This document shows, one piece after another, positions 1 to 8,848 of a DNA stretch of 64,000 nt. Both the position numbers and the translations under genes were made by a program. Position 1 is the stretch's first letter. Every line of letters starts with the position of its first letter. Under the pieces are notes generated by a model, which did no database searches, was not told where the DNA came from, and saw nothing but the letters and a program-made list of their open reading frames with translations. The stretch is from Paracoccaceae bacterium (GTDB taxonomy: Bacteria; Pseudomonadota; Alphaproteobacteria; Rhodobacterales; Rhodobacteraceae). The stretch covers positions 42,798 through 106,797 of the forward strand of contig JAIXPH010000001.1 of the NCBI GenBank assembly GCA_027486345.1. The letters run 5' to 3'.

Positions 1-527
1 GGAGCCGAGGCGGTCAGCAGAAAGTTGCGCCCCCCCGCCTGCGCCGTGGCCATGCCAGTGATCCCGCGCGCATGGGAGTCGCCGATATCCGGGGTCACGG
101 CCACTTGCCGCAGGCTGTTGTCCGCGCCCAGCGCAAAGACCGTCACCCCCTGCCCAGCCGGGCGGCTGGCGTATAGGAAGGTGCCACCCGCCGTGACCTG
201 CGCCACCACCTCCACCGCCGCGGTCCACATCGGCGCATCGGTCAGCCAGCCCATGACCGACCGCCCCCCTGCCCCGCGCGCGGCATCCAGCAGGTCCGGC
301 AACAGCCCCCCCACCACGCCATCCACCGTCACCGGCACCCGCGCGCCATGGGTCGTGGCCCCAAGAAGCTGCGCCAAGGCACCTTGCGACAATGACAGCG
401 TCACCGTCTCGGCCGTCACGGCGTTCAGAAGCCGGATTTGCCCCCCCGCCGCATAGATCGGCACATCCGGGGCAGGTGCCCGGAAGCGCATGCCCCCGAG
501 CATCCCGACCAAGTCGAGTCGCTGCAT
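1..527 (-). CDS. N-terminal part of a beta-propeller-like protein (partial)
   Basis: The gene runs off the left edge, so only about 175 N-terminal residues are seen, starting at the ATG on the complement of 525-527. There is no clear signal peptide. The visible part is rich in Gly, Ala, Val and Thr. Its second half (FLYASRPAGQGVTVFALG, then GITGMA and FLLTAS) reads like blades of a lactonase-type beta-propeller, such as those at the N-terminus of RTX-type secreted calcium-binding proteins of Rhodobacterales. That assignment is inference; the diagnostic C-terminal part (for example GGxGxD repeats) lies outside the window. The reading frame is open to the edge and is flanked upstream by a 133-bp gap, so it is very likely a real gene. 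Confidence 0.55.
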   Translation of the reverse strand, partial: MQRLDLVGMLGGMRFRAPAPDVPIYAAGGQIRLLNAVTAETVTLSLSQGALAQLLGATTHGARVPVTVDGVVGGLLPDLLDAARGAGGRSVMGWLTDAPMWTAAVEVVAQVTAGGTFLYASRPAGQGVTVFALGADNSLRQVAVTPDIGDSHARGITGMATAQAGGRNFLLTASA

Positions 528-616
528 TGTCCCACCTCACCCCATGCCCGAAGGCCGGGACAGGCTGGCCGGGCGCGGTGAAGCGGGCCTTAATGAAAGG
601 TGACCGGATTGTGGCA

Positions 617-638
617 GGGCCGGGCGCTTTTGCGGCCC
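617..638 (-). terminator. possible weak terminator hairpin after the argO-EamA pair
   Basis: GGGCCG (617-622) pairs with CGGCCC (633-638) around a 10-nt loop, just downstream of the leftward transporter gene that ends at 661. The tail on the complementary strand is not T-rich, so termination activity is uncertain. Confidence 0.3.
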
Positions 639-660
639 TTGCGCCAAAGCTGAAGCGGCG

Positions 661-1575
661 TCAGGTCAGGTCGGTAGTGACGATGACCGGACGTGCGCGC
701 TCCCGCGCCTCGGCGAATGTGATCCAGCTTATAGCCGCGATGATGATCCCGCCGCCAAGGATGACCCACAGGTCCACCCCCTCGCCAAAGACCAGCGCCC
801 CCAAGAGCGTGGCCCAGACCAGTTGCAGAAAGGTGACCGGCTGGGTCACGGTCAAAGGGGCCACGCGAAAGGCGCGGGTCATGCAGTAATGCGCCGTGGT
901 GGCAAACCCCGCCACCAGCCCCAGCCACATCAATTGCTCCAGCGTCACCGGCACCCAGACCCACAGCGCCAGCGGCAACAGGCCCAAGGTCACCGACAGC
1001 GACATCATCGCCACCACCGTCCCCGCCGGGGCCAGTTGCGACAGGCGCTTGGCCAGCAGGTAACTGGCGGCAAAGAAGGTCGCGGCGGCCAGTTGCGCCA
1101 GATGGCCATCCGTCACCTCGCGCAGGCCGGGACGCAGGATCACCACCGCCCCGATCAAGGCGAAGACCACCGACAACACGCGGCGCAGGGCAAGAACCTC
1201 GCCAAAGAACAGCGACGCGCCGAGCGTCATCAGGACCGGGTTCAGATAGCCGATCGCCGTCACCTCGGCCACGGGGATGCGGGCCATGGCGTAGAACCAG
1301 AACACCACCGCGAGGGAATGCGCCACCCCGCGCCAGCCGAAGAGCACCAGTGTCCGCTGCGCGAAGCCCTGCCGCAGCAGCGGCAGCAAGGTGGGCAGCA
1401 GGAACACCACCCCCCAGCCAAAGCGCAGGAAGGCCGATTGCGCGGCGGGCAACTCTGTCCCCAGATGGCGCACGATGCCGGTGACGCCGACAAAACACAG
1501 CCCCGTCGCCAGCATCCACAAGGCCCCCTCGACGGGGCGGTTCACTTGGGCGGGGCGGGGGAGAGCTGCGGTCAT
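661..1575 (-). CDS. EamA/DMT family transporter
   Basis: A 304-residue inner membrane protein with about ten hydrophobic segments arranged as two repeats of five, the EamA drug/metabolite transporter pattern (for example WFYAMARIPVAEVTAIGYL near the end of repeat one, and LQLVWATLLGALVFGE in repeat two). The family exports or imports small metabolites; the substrate cannot be read from sequence. The ATG at 1575 (MTAALP) was chosen; the frame stays open to a TTG at 1611, which would add 12 residues. The gene follows argO by about 40 bp on the same strand and is probably co-transcribed with it, so it may also be an amino-acid or metabolite exporter. Confidence 0.85.
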   Translation of the reverse strand: MTAALPRPAQVNRPVEGALWMLATGLCFVGVTGIVRHLGTELPAAQSAFLRFGWGVVFLLPTLLPLLRQGFAQRTLVLFGWRGVAHSLAVVFWFYAMARIPVAEVTAIGYLNPVLMTLGASLFFGEVLALRRVLSVVFALIGAVVILRPGLREVTDGHLAQLAAATFFAASYLLAKRLSQLAPAGTVVAMMSLSVTLGLLPLALWVWVPVTLEQLMWLGLVAGFATTAHYCMTRAFRVAPLTVTQPVTFLQLVWATLLGALVFGEGVDLWVILGGGIIIAAISWITFAEARERARPVIVTTDLT

Positions 1576-1617
1576 GGCGGCGACCAAAGCCGATCCATTC
1601 CGCGCCTGCAAGCCCCC

Positions 1618-2220
1618 TCAGCCCAGCGCCAGCCCCGCCGCGATGGCCCACATGGTGCAGCCCACCACCACCTCCAGCACCACCCAGGCCTGCGGTTTGG
1701 CAAATGCCGGGGCAAGCAGCCGCGCGCCAAAGCCCAGCGCTGAAAAGAAGGCGAAAGACCCCAGCGCCGCCCCCGCCCCGAACAGCCCCGAATGTGGGGC
1801 ATAGCGGGTGGAGATCGACCCGAGCAGCATCACCGTATCCAGATAGACATGCGGATTGGCCCAGGTCAGCACCAGACAGGTGGCAATCACCCGCCCCAAA
1901 GGGACGCTGCAGGTGTTGGCGGGCATCAGCGCCGCGCCGCCTTGCCATGCGGCGCGAAAGCGCAGCGCCCCATAGACCACCAGAAACGCCACCCCGGCCC
2001 AGAGCATCGCCTGCCCCAGCCACGGTGCCATCCGGCTGGCCGCGCCGAACCCTGTCACCCCCAGCGTGATCAGCACAGCATCCGACAACGCGCAGGTCAG
2101 CACGACCCAAGCCACATGCTCGCGCCGCAAGCCTTGGCGCAGGACAAAGGCGTTCTGCGCCCCGATGGCGGCAATCAGACTGATCGCGACGAGAAATCCC
2201 GAAAACGCGGCGTTGAGCAT
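1618..2220 (-). CDS. argO: LysE/ArgO family basic amino acid exporter
   Basis: A 200-residue membrane protein with about six transmembrane segments. It carries the LysE/ArgO family N-terminal signature IAAIGAQNAFVLRQGLRREH and the later TWANPHVYLDTVMLLGS motif. Known family members export arginine or lysine to avoid toxic build-up. The ATG at 2220 is preceded by AGGAG at a good distance, so it was preferred to the ATG at 2235. It is divergent from a LysR gene of the ArgP type 88 bp away, the classic argP-argO arrangement, which strongly supports the role. Lysine or arginine specificity is not shown by the sequence. Confidence 0.88.
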   Translation of the reverse strand: MLNAAFSGFLVAISLIAAIGAQNAFVLRQGLRREHVAWVVLTCALSDAVLITLGVTGFGAASRMAPWLGQAMLWAGVAFLVVYGALRFRAAWQGGAALMPANTCSVPLGRVIATCLVLTWANPHVYLDTVMLLGSISTRYAPHSGLFGAGAALGSFAFFSALGFGARLLAPAFAKPQAWVVLEVVVGCTMWAIAAGLALG

Positions 2221-2307
2221 GGTCACTCCTGTCATGGTCGGCTTGACATAGACCGCAGGCCCACGCCCAATCCAGTTAATGATTTTACCGATGGATCAGT
2301 TGTTCTA

Positions 2308-3192
2308 ATGCTGGACCCGCATCACCTCGCCGCCCTTGCCGCCATCCACCGGCGCGGATCGTTCGAGCTTGCGGCGGCAGAGCTTCACGTCACGCCCTCG
2401 GCCATCTCGCAGCGGCTGAAGGCGCTTGAGGAACGGATCGGCACCCTGTTGATCCGCCGGGGGCAGCCGTGTCAGGCCACAACCCAAGGGCTGCGCCTGA
2501 TCCACCATTTCGACGCGCTGGTGCTGATGGAAAAGGCGCTTGAGGCCGACCTGCCGGGGGTGCAGACCGGTCCCGTTCCCGTCCGCATCGCCGTCAACGC
2601 CGACAGTCTGGCGACATGGGTGATCCCGGCGCTGGCCCGACTGGACGGTTTCCTGTTCGATATCGTCATCGACGATCAGGACGTCTCGCAGGAATGGCTG
2701 CGCCGTGGAGAAGTCGTCGCCGCCGTCACCAGCCACCCCGGCCCGCTGCAAGGCTGCGAAACCCTGCCCCTTGGCCGGTTGCGCTATCTGGCCACGGCCA
2801 GCCCGGCCTATGCCAGGCGCTGGTTCGTACAGGGTGTGACGGCAGACAGCCTGTCACGCGCGCCGGCGCTGACCTTTTCCGACAAGGACCGGCTGCAAGA
2901 TCAGTGGGTCGCGCGCGTCACCCAAGGACGGGTGGCACGTTCGGATTTCCCGTCGCACCGACTGGCCTCGTCCCAAGGCTTCGTGGATGCCTGCCTGCAT
3001 GGCCTCGGCTGGGCCTTGAACCCCGAATCGCTGGTGGCCCCGCATCTGGCAGCAGGGCGGCTGGTCACGCTCTTGCCTGAGGAACCGCTGGACGTGGCCC
3101 TGCATTGGCAATTTGCCCGGCTGACCGCTCCGGCCATCCGCCCTCTGACCGATACCCTGCGCGACGCCGCTGCCGCGCAGTTGCACCGCTGA
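2308..3192 (+). CDS. argP: LysR-type regulator, ArgP/IciA type
   Basis: A 294-residue LysR-family protein. The N-terminal winged helix-turn-helix (residues 1-60) contains GSFELAAAELHVTPSAISQRL followed by LEERIGTLLIRR, and the effector-binding domain follows from about residue 90 (PVRIAVNADSLATWVIPAL, typical of ArgP). In other bacteria ArgP senses lysine and arginine and activates the exporter gene argO. The start at 2308 gives the canonical MLDPHHLAALAAI opening; the frame is open much further upstream, but that part overlaps argO antisense. The 87-bp region shared with argO should hold both promoters and the T-N11-A operator. Confidence 0.88.
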   Translation: MLDPHHLAALAAIHRRGSFELAAAELHVTPSAISQRLKALEERIGTLLIRRGQPCQATTQGLRLIHHFDALVLMEKALEADLPGVQTGPVPVRIAVNADSLATWVIPALARLDGFLFDIVIDDQDVSQEWLRRGEVVAAVTSHPGPLQGCETLPLGRLRYLATASPAYARRWFVQGVTADSLSRAPALTFSDKDRLQDQWVARVTQGRVARSDFPSHRLASSQGFVDACLHGLGWALNPESLVAPHLAAGRLVTLLPEEPLDVALHWQFARLTAPAIRPLTDTLRDAAAAQLHR

Positions 3193-3195
3193 TCC

Positions 3196-3540
3196 TCAGG
3201 CGGCGCTGCGGCCTTCGCCGGGGGGCGGGTTGATCACATATTGCCCGGCCTTCGTGTCCGGAGCATGCGAAACCAACCCAAGCTCCACCAAGCTTTTCAA
3301 GGCGCGATGATAGGTTGCCTGCGGAATATGCGCGGCCAAGGGATGGGCACGGATGGCCTCTGACCGGGCACTTCGCGGTGCCCCGGTCGCGGATTCAAAA
3401 ATGGCGTAATAGACATCACGCTCATTCACCGAAAGGTCGCGAAGACCAAGCGCACCTTCCATTTCAAACAACAACGTCCTGAGCTGGGCAACTGTCTTCA
3501 GGTTCACAACACGATCCAACACGCTAAAGTGCAATCCCAC
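3196..3540 (-). CDS. hypothetical winged-helix protein
   Basis: A 114-residue protein of unknown function. The centre and C-terminal part (LSVNERDVYYAIFES, then HIPQATYHRALKSLVELGLVSH) look like a winged-helix DNA-binding domain of the MarR/GntR-like kind, with a recognition helix and a wing ending near residue 100. The annotated start is a GTG; the ATG at residue 27 is possible. It is convergent with argP, whose stop codon is 3 bp away, and has no obvious partner. It is likely a small transcription factor, but no target is evident. Confidence 0.6.
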   Translation of the reverse strand: MGLHFSVLDRVVNLKTVAQLRTLLFEMEGALGLRDLSVNERDVYYAIFESATGAPRSARSEAIRAHPLAAHIPQATYHRALKSLVELGLVSHAPDTKAGQYVINPPPGEGRSAA

Positions 3541-3679
3541 ACACCGGCAATTCCACCCGGTTCAAACTACCTTAGCGGTAATTACAGGAATCGCAATCTA
3601 TTGCAGGTTCGGCAGGCACAGCTTTACGCCACGGCGTGCTTTTTTAACCAAATCGCCCGCTGATACCGGAAAATGAAAC

Positions 3680-3701
3680 GGGCGGCCCGACCGGACCGCC
3701 C
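3680..3701 (-). terminator. rho-independent terminator of yebC
   Basis: GGGCGG (3680-3685) pairs with CCGCCC (3696-3701). On the complementary strand the stem is followed by GTTTCATTTTCC, a reasonable U-rich tail. It lies 25 bp beyond the yebC stop codon. Confidence 0.7.
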
Positions 3702-3725
3702 GAACCAAGGCGAACACCAGAAGGA

Positions 3726-4469
3726 TCAGCCAAACTGGGCCGCAACCTCTTCGGGAATGTCGAAATTGTGGGTGACGGTCTGCACGTCGTCATCTTCTTC
3801 CAGCATGTCGATCAGGCGCATCAGCTTTTGCGCGGTGTCCAGATCCACCTCGGTGCGCGACTGCGGCCGCCAGACCAGCTTTGATTCGGTCGATTCGCCC
3901 AAGGCCTTTTCCAGCGCGTCCGACACGTCCGACAGCGATTCGACCGGGCAATAGATCCAGTGCCCCTCGTCATCGCTTTCCACATCATCGGCCCCGGCAT
4001 CCAGCGCGGCCATCATGATGGTGTCGGCATCACCTGCGCTGGCGGGGTAGGAAATCTCGCCCACGCGGTCAAAGCTGTGGCTGACCGATCCGGTCTGCCC
4101 CAGATTGCCGCCGCATTTGGTGAAATAGCTGCGCACGTTCGAGGCGGTACGGTTGAGGTTGTCAGTCATCGCCTCGACGATGATGGCGATGCCGTTGACG
4201 CCATAGCCTTCGTACCGGATTTCGGTGTAATCCGCCGCGTCACCGCCTTGGGATTTCTTGATCGCGCGTTCGATCACGTCCTTGGGCATCGACACGGCCT
4301 TCGAGGCCTTCACGGCCAGACGCAGGCGCGGGTTCTTGTCGGGATCAGGATCGCCCATCTTGGCGGCGACGGTGATCTCCTTCGCCAGCTTGGAAAACAT
4401 CTTCGAGCGCAGCTTGTCCTGCTTGCCCTTGCGATGCTGGATGTTCGCCCATTTAGAATGGCCTGCCAT
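3726..4469 (-). CDS. yebC: YebC/PmpR family regulator (translation or transcription factor)
   Basis: A 247-residue, full-length YebC/TACO1 family protein. It opens with the signature [18 protein letters not shown] and continues with RAIKKSQGG and the acidic C-terminal domain ([19 protein letters not shown]). Family members act as DNA-binding regulators (PmpR) or, as shown more recently, as factors that relieve ribosome stalling at proline-rich stretches. In many proteobacteria yebC lies beside ruvC; here it is about 25 kb away. It has its own terminator and an 80-bp upstream gap, so it is probably monocistronic. Confidence 0.93.
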   Translation of the reverse strand: MAGHSKWANIQHRKGKQDKLRSKMFSKLAKEITVAAKMGDPDPDKNPRLRLAVKASKAVSMPKDVIERAIKKSQGGDAADYTEIRYEGYGVNGIAIIVEAMTDNLNRTASNVRSYFTKCGGNLGQTGSVSHSFDRVGEISYPASAGDADTIMMAALDAGADDVESDDEGHWIYCPVESLSDVSDALEKALGESTESKLVWRPQSRTEVDLDTAQKLMRLIDMLEEDDDVQTVTHNFDIPEEVAAQFG

Positions 4470-4549
4470 GACCTTGCTCCGGTATCCCTGACGTGGGTAA
4501 TCGCAGCCCTATACAGCGCACAGGCGGGGAACGGCAACCCCAACGCCGC

Positions 4550-5602
4550 TTAGCGTGCCGGATCGTCGTAGCGATGCACCCGCCCCTGCCAGTCGGTCAC
4601 CTGCCAGCCCGAACCATCGGGGACAAGATACCCCGGCCCGATTGGCACCTTGCCATGCCCGCCGGGGATATCCAGCACATAGGTCGGCAGGCAAATCCCC
4701 GACAGCCGCCCGCGCAAGGCCGCCATCAGCGCCTGCCCTTCGGCGATGGTGGTGCGGAAATGCGAGGTGCCCTTGGCCAGATCGCAATGGTGCAGGTAAT
4801 AGGGCGTCACCCGGTTGCGGATCAGGCTGCGGAACAAATCCTCCAAGGCGGCGACCGAGTCATTGATCCCCCGCAGCAGCACCGATTGCGACAGAAGCGG
4901 TATCCCCGCCCCCGCAATCCGCGCCAAGGCCGCCCGCGCGCCGTCGGTCAGTTCCTGCGCGTGATTGGTGTGGACGACGACATAGGTCGCGGGCCGCCCT
5001 GTGATGGCTGCCACCAAAGCCTCCGTCACCTTCTCCGGCGCGACCACAGGCACCCGCGTGTGCAGGCGCACCACGTCGACATGCGGGATGGCCGACAGCC
5101 GGTCCATGATCGCGCGCAGGCGGCGTGGCGAGAGGGTCATCGGATCGCCCCCGGTCAGGATCACCTCCCAGATCGCGGGGGTGGCGGCGATATAGTCCAG
5201 CGCGGCATCCAGATCAGCTGCAGGCAGCGGTCCATCCTCGCCCACCACCTCACGCCGGAAACAAAAGCGGCAATAGACCTCGCAGGAATGCGTCGTGTGC
5301 AGGATCACCCGGTCGGGATAGCGATGGGTCAGACCGGGGGCCGCCTTATGCGCCTCATCCCCGATGGGATCGGCCATCTCCTCTGGCCTCACCTGCAACT
5401 CCTGCACATCGGGCACGAATTGCGCGGCCACCGGGTCACCTGCCGCCCGCACCGCACCACGCATCGCAGGCGTCATCCGCAGCTTGAACTCCGCCGCGAC
5501 GGCATCCAGTGCCACCGCCTCAGCCGCCTCAGCCAGCCCCTCAGCCACGAAATCCGCGGCCGTGGTCAGTGCCCGCCCAGTATCAAGAAACCCATCTTTC
5601 AT
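4550..5602 (-). CDS. KamA/EpmB family lysine 2,3-aminomutase-like radical SAM protein
   Basis: A 350-residue radical SAM enzyme. The [4Fe-4S] cluster motif CEVYCRFC gives cysteines at about residues 107, 111 and 114, preceded by VILHTTHS. TGGDPMTLS and PLLSQSVLLRGIND are family motifs for SAM and PLP binding. The length matches EpmB (about 340) rather than catabolic lysine 2,3-aminomutase (above 400). EpmB converts alpha-lysine to beta-lysine for modification of elongation factor P, working with EpmA; neither epmA nor efp is nearby, so the role remains inferred. Translation ends 80 bp from the yebC start codon, on the same strand. Confidence 0.85.
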   Translation of the reverse strand: MKDGFLDTGRALTTAADFVAEGLAEAAEAVALDAVAAEFKLRMTPAMRGAVRAAGDPVAAQFVPDVQELQVRPEEMADPIGDEAHKAAPGLTHRYPDRVILHTTHSCEVYCRFCFRREVVGEDGPLPAADLDAALDYIAATPAIWEVILTGGDPMTLSPRRLRAIMDRLSAIPHVDVVRLHTRVPVVAPEKVTEALVAAITGRPATYVVVHTNHAQELTDGARAALARIAGAGIPLLSQSVLLRGINDSVAALEDLFRSLIRNRVTPYYLHHCDLAKGTSHFRTTIAEGQALMAALRGRLSGICLPTYVLDIPGGHGKVPIGPGYLVPDGSGWQVTDWQGRVHRYDDPAR

Positions 5603-5646
5603 GACAGACTCTGTGCCCGTTTTCTCTGTTCAAATATCCCACGGGT

Positions 5647-5690
5647 GTCGTCCAGCGGATTCGCCATCGGTCCAAGAACCGATGGACGAC
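5647..5690. other. bulged stem-loop between lipoprotein gene and kamA-like gene
   Basis: Outer arms GTCGTCC (5647-5653) and GGACGAC (5684-5690) enclose inner arms CATCGGT (5665-5671) and ACCGATG (5678-5684), leaving an 11-nt bulge at 5654-5664. The complementary strand then reads CCCGTGGGATATTTG, a terminator-like tail. It probably ends or attenuates the leftward transcript coming from the lipoprotein gene. Confidence 0.45.
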
Positions 5691-5740
5691 GGGGTGTGAA
5701 ACCCCCGCTCCCGCGGCCAGACCCAGACGCGCCCTTTCCC

Positions 5741-6097
5741 TTATTTCACCGGCGGCGGGGAGACGTAGCGCCACGTCCGCCCATCGTCCCCCGTCAGCAC
5801 CACATCGGCCATCGGCGGGGCCAGCCCATCGGCGCCCAGCGCCTCGGTCAGTTGCACCCACAACTGCCGCAGCACATTCGGGTTCGCCACCTCGGCCACC
5901 GAATAAGACAGCGGTACGGCGCAGCCGTCCATCTGCCCCTGCCCGCCCGCCGCGCGCCAATCGGCGGTACAGCGCGTGCCGTCACTCAGCTTCACCGTCA
6001 GCACGTCAGCCGACAGGCTTGCCCCCTGCGGCTCTGGCGCGGGCATCCCCGCGCATCCCATCAGCATCACGGGCAAAACCATCCAAAGCGCGCGCAT
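5741..6097 (-). CDS. small outer-membrane or periplasmic lipoprotein, unknown function
   Basis: A 118-residue protein with a lipoprotein signal peptide: MRALWMVLPVMLMGC ends in the lipobox LMGC, giving lipidation at Cys15. The mature part contains a C-x(n)-C pair (RCTADW and DGCAVPLSYS) and ends with a short beta-rich region (DVVLTGDDGRTWRYVSP). No known domain is recognised. It begins 9 bp after the SLC13-type transporter on the same strand, so the two are likely co-transcribed. Confidence 0.7.
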   Translation of the reverse strand: MRALWMVLPVMLMGCAGMPAPEPQGASLSADVLTVKLSDGTRCTADWRAAGGQGQMDGCAVPLSYSVAEVANPNVLRQLWVQLTEALGADGLAPPMADVVLTGDDGRTWRYVSPPPVK

Positions 6098-6106
6098 AAG
6101 TCCCCC

Positions 6107-7885
6107 TTACAACGGCCAGATCAGCGGGATCAGCGCCGAGGCGACCAGCCCCGTGATGATGTTCAGCGGAATCCCGACCCGCATGTAGTCCGAGAATTTA
6201 TATCCCCCCGGACCATAGACCATCATGTTGGTCTGATACCCCACCGGCGTGGCGAATGCCACAGAGGCCGAGAACATCACCGCCACGACAAATCCGCGCG
6301 GATCAAGCCCAAGGTTATGCGCCAGTTCGATGGCAATCGGCGTGTAGATCACGGCCACGGCATTGTTTGACAGGAATTCCGTCAACACGAGGCCAAGGAA
6401 ATAGACGGCCAAGATCAGGAAGAAGGGCGACAGGTTGGCCATGTGCGGCGCCACCGAGTCCACGATCAGCTTGACCGCGCCGGACCGGTCCAACCCTTCG
6501 CCCACCGCCAGCATGGCAAAGATCATCGCCAGCAGGCGGCCATCGACAAAGGTAAAGGCCTCATCGGCGTCGATGCATTTGGTGAACAGGATCAGCGCCA
6601 CGGCGAGAAAGCCCAGCGCCATGATCGGCGCAAGTTCCAGCCCCGACAGGATCACCACCCCGGCCAGTGCCGCGATGGCGATGGGGGCCTTGGCCCGGCG
6701 GAAGGCCTTGGTTGTCGGGCGGGTGATGTCCACCAGATCCATGTCGGCAGCCAGACGCTGGATGTCCTCGATCGCGCCTTCCAGCAGCAGCGTGTCGCCC
6801 ACCCGCACCGTCAGGTCATCCAACTGCCGCCCGATGTTCTGATTGCGCCGATGCGCGGCCAGCACATAAACGCCGTAGCGCCGCCGCAGCCTGAGTTCCC
6901 CCAAGCGCCGCCCCTCCATCCGACAGCCGGGCTGGATCAGCACTTCCACCGTCTCGGTCTGGGTCGAGGACAGCTTGTCCACAAGATGCAGGTCCTTGCG
7001 CTGTTGCAGGCCCAGAAGTTCCGTCATCTCGGTCCGCAGCACCACGCGGTCACCCGCCTCCAGCTTCACCGGGGCCATGTCCCGGCGGAGCGAGGCATCC
7101 CCGCGCAGCACGTCGATCAGGCGCACACCGTCACGCTTGAACAGATCCACCTCCAGCACCGGCTGGCCGATCAGGGGGCTGTCCTCGGGGATCGCCACCT
7201 CGGTGAAGTATTTCATCTTGCGACGGTCGCTCAGCAGCGTGCCCATGGATTGCCGCACCGGCAGCAGTTTCGGCGCGGTCAGGGCAAGGAACAGCCCGCC
7301 CACAACAGTCAGGGCAATCCCGAGGGGCGCGATTTCGAACAGGCTGAAATGATCCAGCCCCGCATCCACCGCCACCCCATCGACCAACAGGTTGGTCGAG
7401 GTGCCGATCAGCGTGATCATCCCCCCCAGCACGGTCATATAGGACAAGGGGATCAGCAGCTTTGACGGGGCCGTGCCCATCTTGACGGCCATCTGGATCA
7501 CCACCGGGATCATCACCGCCACCAAGGGCGTGTTGTTCATGAAGGCCGATGCGACGGCGATGAACCCGAACAGCACCACGATGGTCGCGCGCGGGCGGTT
7601 GCCGACATGGCGTTCGGCCGCGCGGATGATCAACTCCACCGCCCCGGTCCGCACCAGCCCGCCCATCACCATGAACATCAACGCGATGGTCCAAGGCGCG
7701 GCGTTGGACAGCACCGCCGTCGCCTCCTTGATCGGCAGGATGCCAGAGACCACCATGACCGCCGCGCCACCCATGGCGGTGACCTCGACCGGATAGGTCT
7801 CGCGCACGAAGAGGGTGAACATCACGACAAGGACGGCCAAGGCCACAAAAGGCTGCCATTGCGCCGCCACTTCCAGACCGAACAT
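6107..7885 (-). CDS. SLC13 family transporter with two TrkA-C domains
   Basis: A 592-residue membrane protein. Residues 1 to about 205 and 400 to 592 are hydrophobic transporter halves with repeated SNNTP-type motifs (AFMNNTPLVAVMIP and TEFLSNNAVAVIYTP) and GTSTNLLVDG, typical of the divalent anion:Na+ symporter (DASS/SLC13) fold. Between them, at about residues 215-385, lie two RCK_C/TrkA-C domains (PLIGQPVLEVDLFKR and GRRLGELRLRRRYGVYVLA), which bind regulatory ligands. Related proteins are annotated as sulfate or dicarboxylate carriers; substrate is not determined here. It starts 36 bp after the EamA gene, suggesting one leftward operon with ymdB. Confidence 0.88.
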   Translation of the reverse strand: MFGLEVAAQWQPFVALAVLVVMFTLFVRETYPVEVTAMGGAAVMVVSGILPIKEATAVLSNAAPWTIALMFMVMGGLVRTGAVELIIRAAERHVGNRPRATIVVLFGFIAVASAFMNNTPLVAVMIPVVIQMAVKMGTAPSKLLIPLSYMTVLGGMITLIGTSTNLLVDGVAVDAGLDHFSLFEIAPLGIALTVVGGLFLALTAPKLLPVRQSMGTLLSDRRKMKYFTEVAIPEDSPLIGQPVLEVDLFKRDGVRLIDVLRGDASLRRDMAPVKLEAGDRVVLRTEMTELLGLQQRKDLHLVDKLSSTQTETVEVLIQPGCRMEGRRLGELRLRRRYGVYVLAAHRRNQNIGRQLDDLTVRVGDTLLLEGAIEDIQRLAADMDLVDITRPTTKAFRRAKAPIAIAALAGVVILSGLELAPIMALGFLAVALILFTKCIDADEAFTFVDGRLLAMIFAMLAVGEGLDRSGAVKLIVDSVAPHMANLSPFFLILAVYFLGLVLTEFLSNNAVAVIYTPIAIELAHNLGLDPRGFVVAVMFSASVAFATPVGYQTNMMVYGPGGYKFSDYMRVGIPLNIITGLVASALIPLIWPL

Positions 7886-7921
7886 GCCGCACCCTTTCCT
7901 GTCAGGGCGCGTGGCGTGCCG

Positions 7922-8848
7922 TCAGGGGGTCACCGCCCGCGCCTTGTCTCGCGGGGCCACCAATGCCACGCCAGAGAGAAGAAGAACAAGCGATACCCAG
8001 ACAAAAGGAGAAAATCGTTCTCCCAACAGGGCCATTGCCCACAAAACTCCGGCTCCAGTGACGATGTAGGAACATTGTGCGGCAAACACCGCCCCCGCGC
8101 GGGACGCGAGCCAGACATAGCCCGCATACATCAGCGCATGAATGACCGAGGATGCGGCCAAGGCGGCCTCTGGCCGCCCGAATCCTGCGCCTCCAAAGGG
8201 GTTGAACCACTGCCCCAACACCAGCGTGATCGGCAGGCACAGCACCAGCGCCACGACCGAGGCCCCGAACATCGCCTGAATGGCATCCATCCCGCCCATG
8301 CCGCGCCGCGCGACATAGATGCCCTCGACCGCGTAAAACAGCGGGCCAATCAGGGCGACCGGCAGGAACGCCGCCATCGCCGGATCAGGCAGCGCCGCAC
8401 CGGGTGCGGCAAGCAAGGCCACCGCCGCAAGACCCAGTAAAAGCCCGATCAGCCGCAGCGGCGCAAACCGCTCCATCCGGAGCAGCAGCGCCAGCGGAAA
8501 TGCCAAGAGCGGCACCGCCGAGATCACGATGGACATGATCCCCGAAGGCAGACGCGCCGCCGAAAGGTAAAAGGTCGCATTGGGGACCAGCGTGCCAAGG
8601 ATGGCCACGGCGACATAAAACTCGAACGCCTTGCGCGTGATCACCAACCCCTTGCCCCGCGTCAGGGAAAGCGTCCCCAACACCAGCACGCAGACCACCA
8701 ACTGCCACAGGATCAGACCGAACGGCCCATGCCCGGTGGTGGTTGCGATCTTGCCCAAAGGCTGCGTCGTGCCCCAGCCGATGCCCAGCACCAAAAGCAT
8801 GGCGACATAGCCCTGCCGCTCGGTCATCAGGGCTCTGCGCTTGGTCAC
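7922..8848 (-). CDS. EamA/DMT family transporter
   Basis: About 308 residues with ten transmembrane segments in two EamA repeats (GWGTTQPLGKIATTTG in the first; MYAGYVWLASRAGAVFAAQCSYIVTGAG in the second). The GTG start at 8848 overlaps the ymdB stop codon (GTGA) and has AGGA upstream; an internal ATG at 8827 is the alternative. Overlap with ymdB and close spacing to the SLC13 gene mean translational coupling is likely. The substrate is unknown. This is the second of three EamA transporters in the window and is not closely similar to the others. Confidence 0.83.
   Translation of the reverse strand: MTKRRALMTERQGYVAMLLVLGIGWGTTQPLGKIATTTGHGPFGLILWQLVVCVLVLGTLSLTRGKGLVITRKAFEFYVAVAILGTLVPNATFYLSAARLPSGIMSIVISAVPLLAFPLALLLRMERFAPLRLIGLLLGLAAVALLAAPGAALPDPAMAAFLPVALIGPLFYAVEGIYVARRGMGGMDAIQAMFGASVVALVLCLPITLVLGQWFNPFGGAGFGRPEAALAASSVIHALMYAGYVWLASRAGAVFAAQCSYIVTGAGVLWAMALLGERFSPFVWVSLVLLLSGVALVAPRDKARAVTP

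Noticed and set aside
590..2110. 506-codon leftward frame overlapping two transporters
   Set aside because: It is a shifted frame of the EamA and argO genes; Gly/Arg/Ala-rich with no domain.
4493..6370. Long 625-codon rightward reading frame
   Set aside because: It runs antisense through the KamA-like, lipoprotein and SLC13 genes, which have clear motifs; the composition (Arg, Gln, Pro, His-rich) is typical of a high-GC shadow frame.
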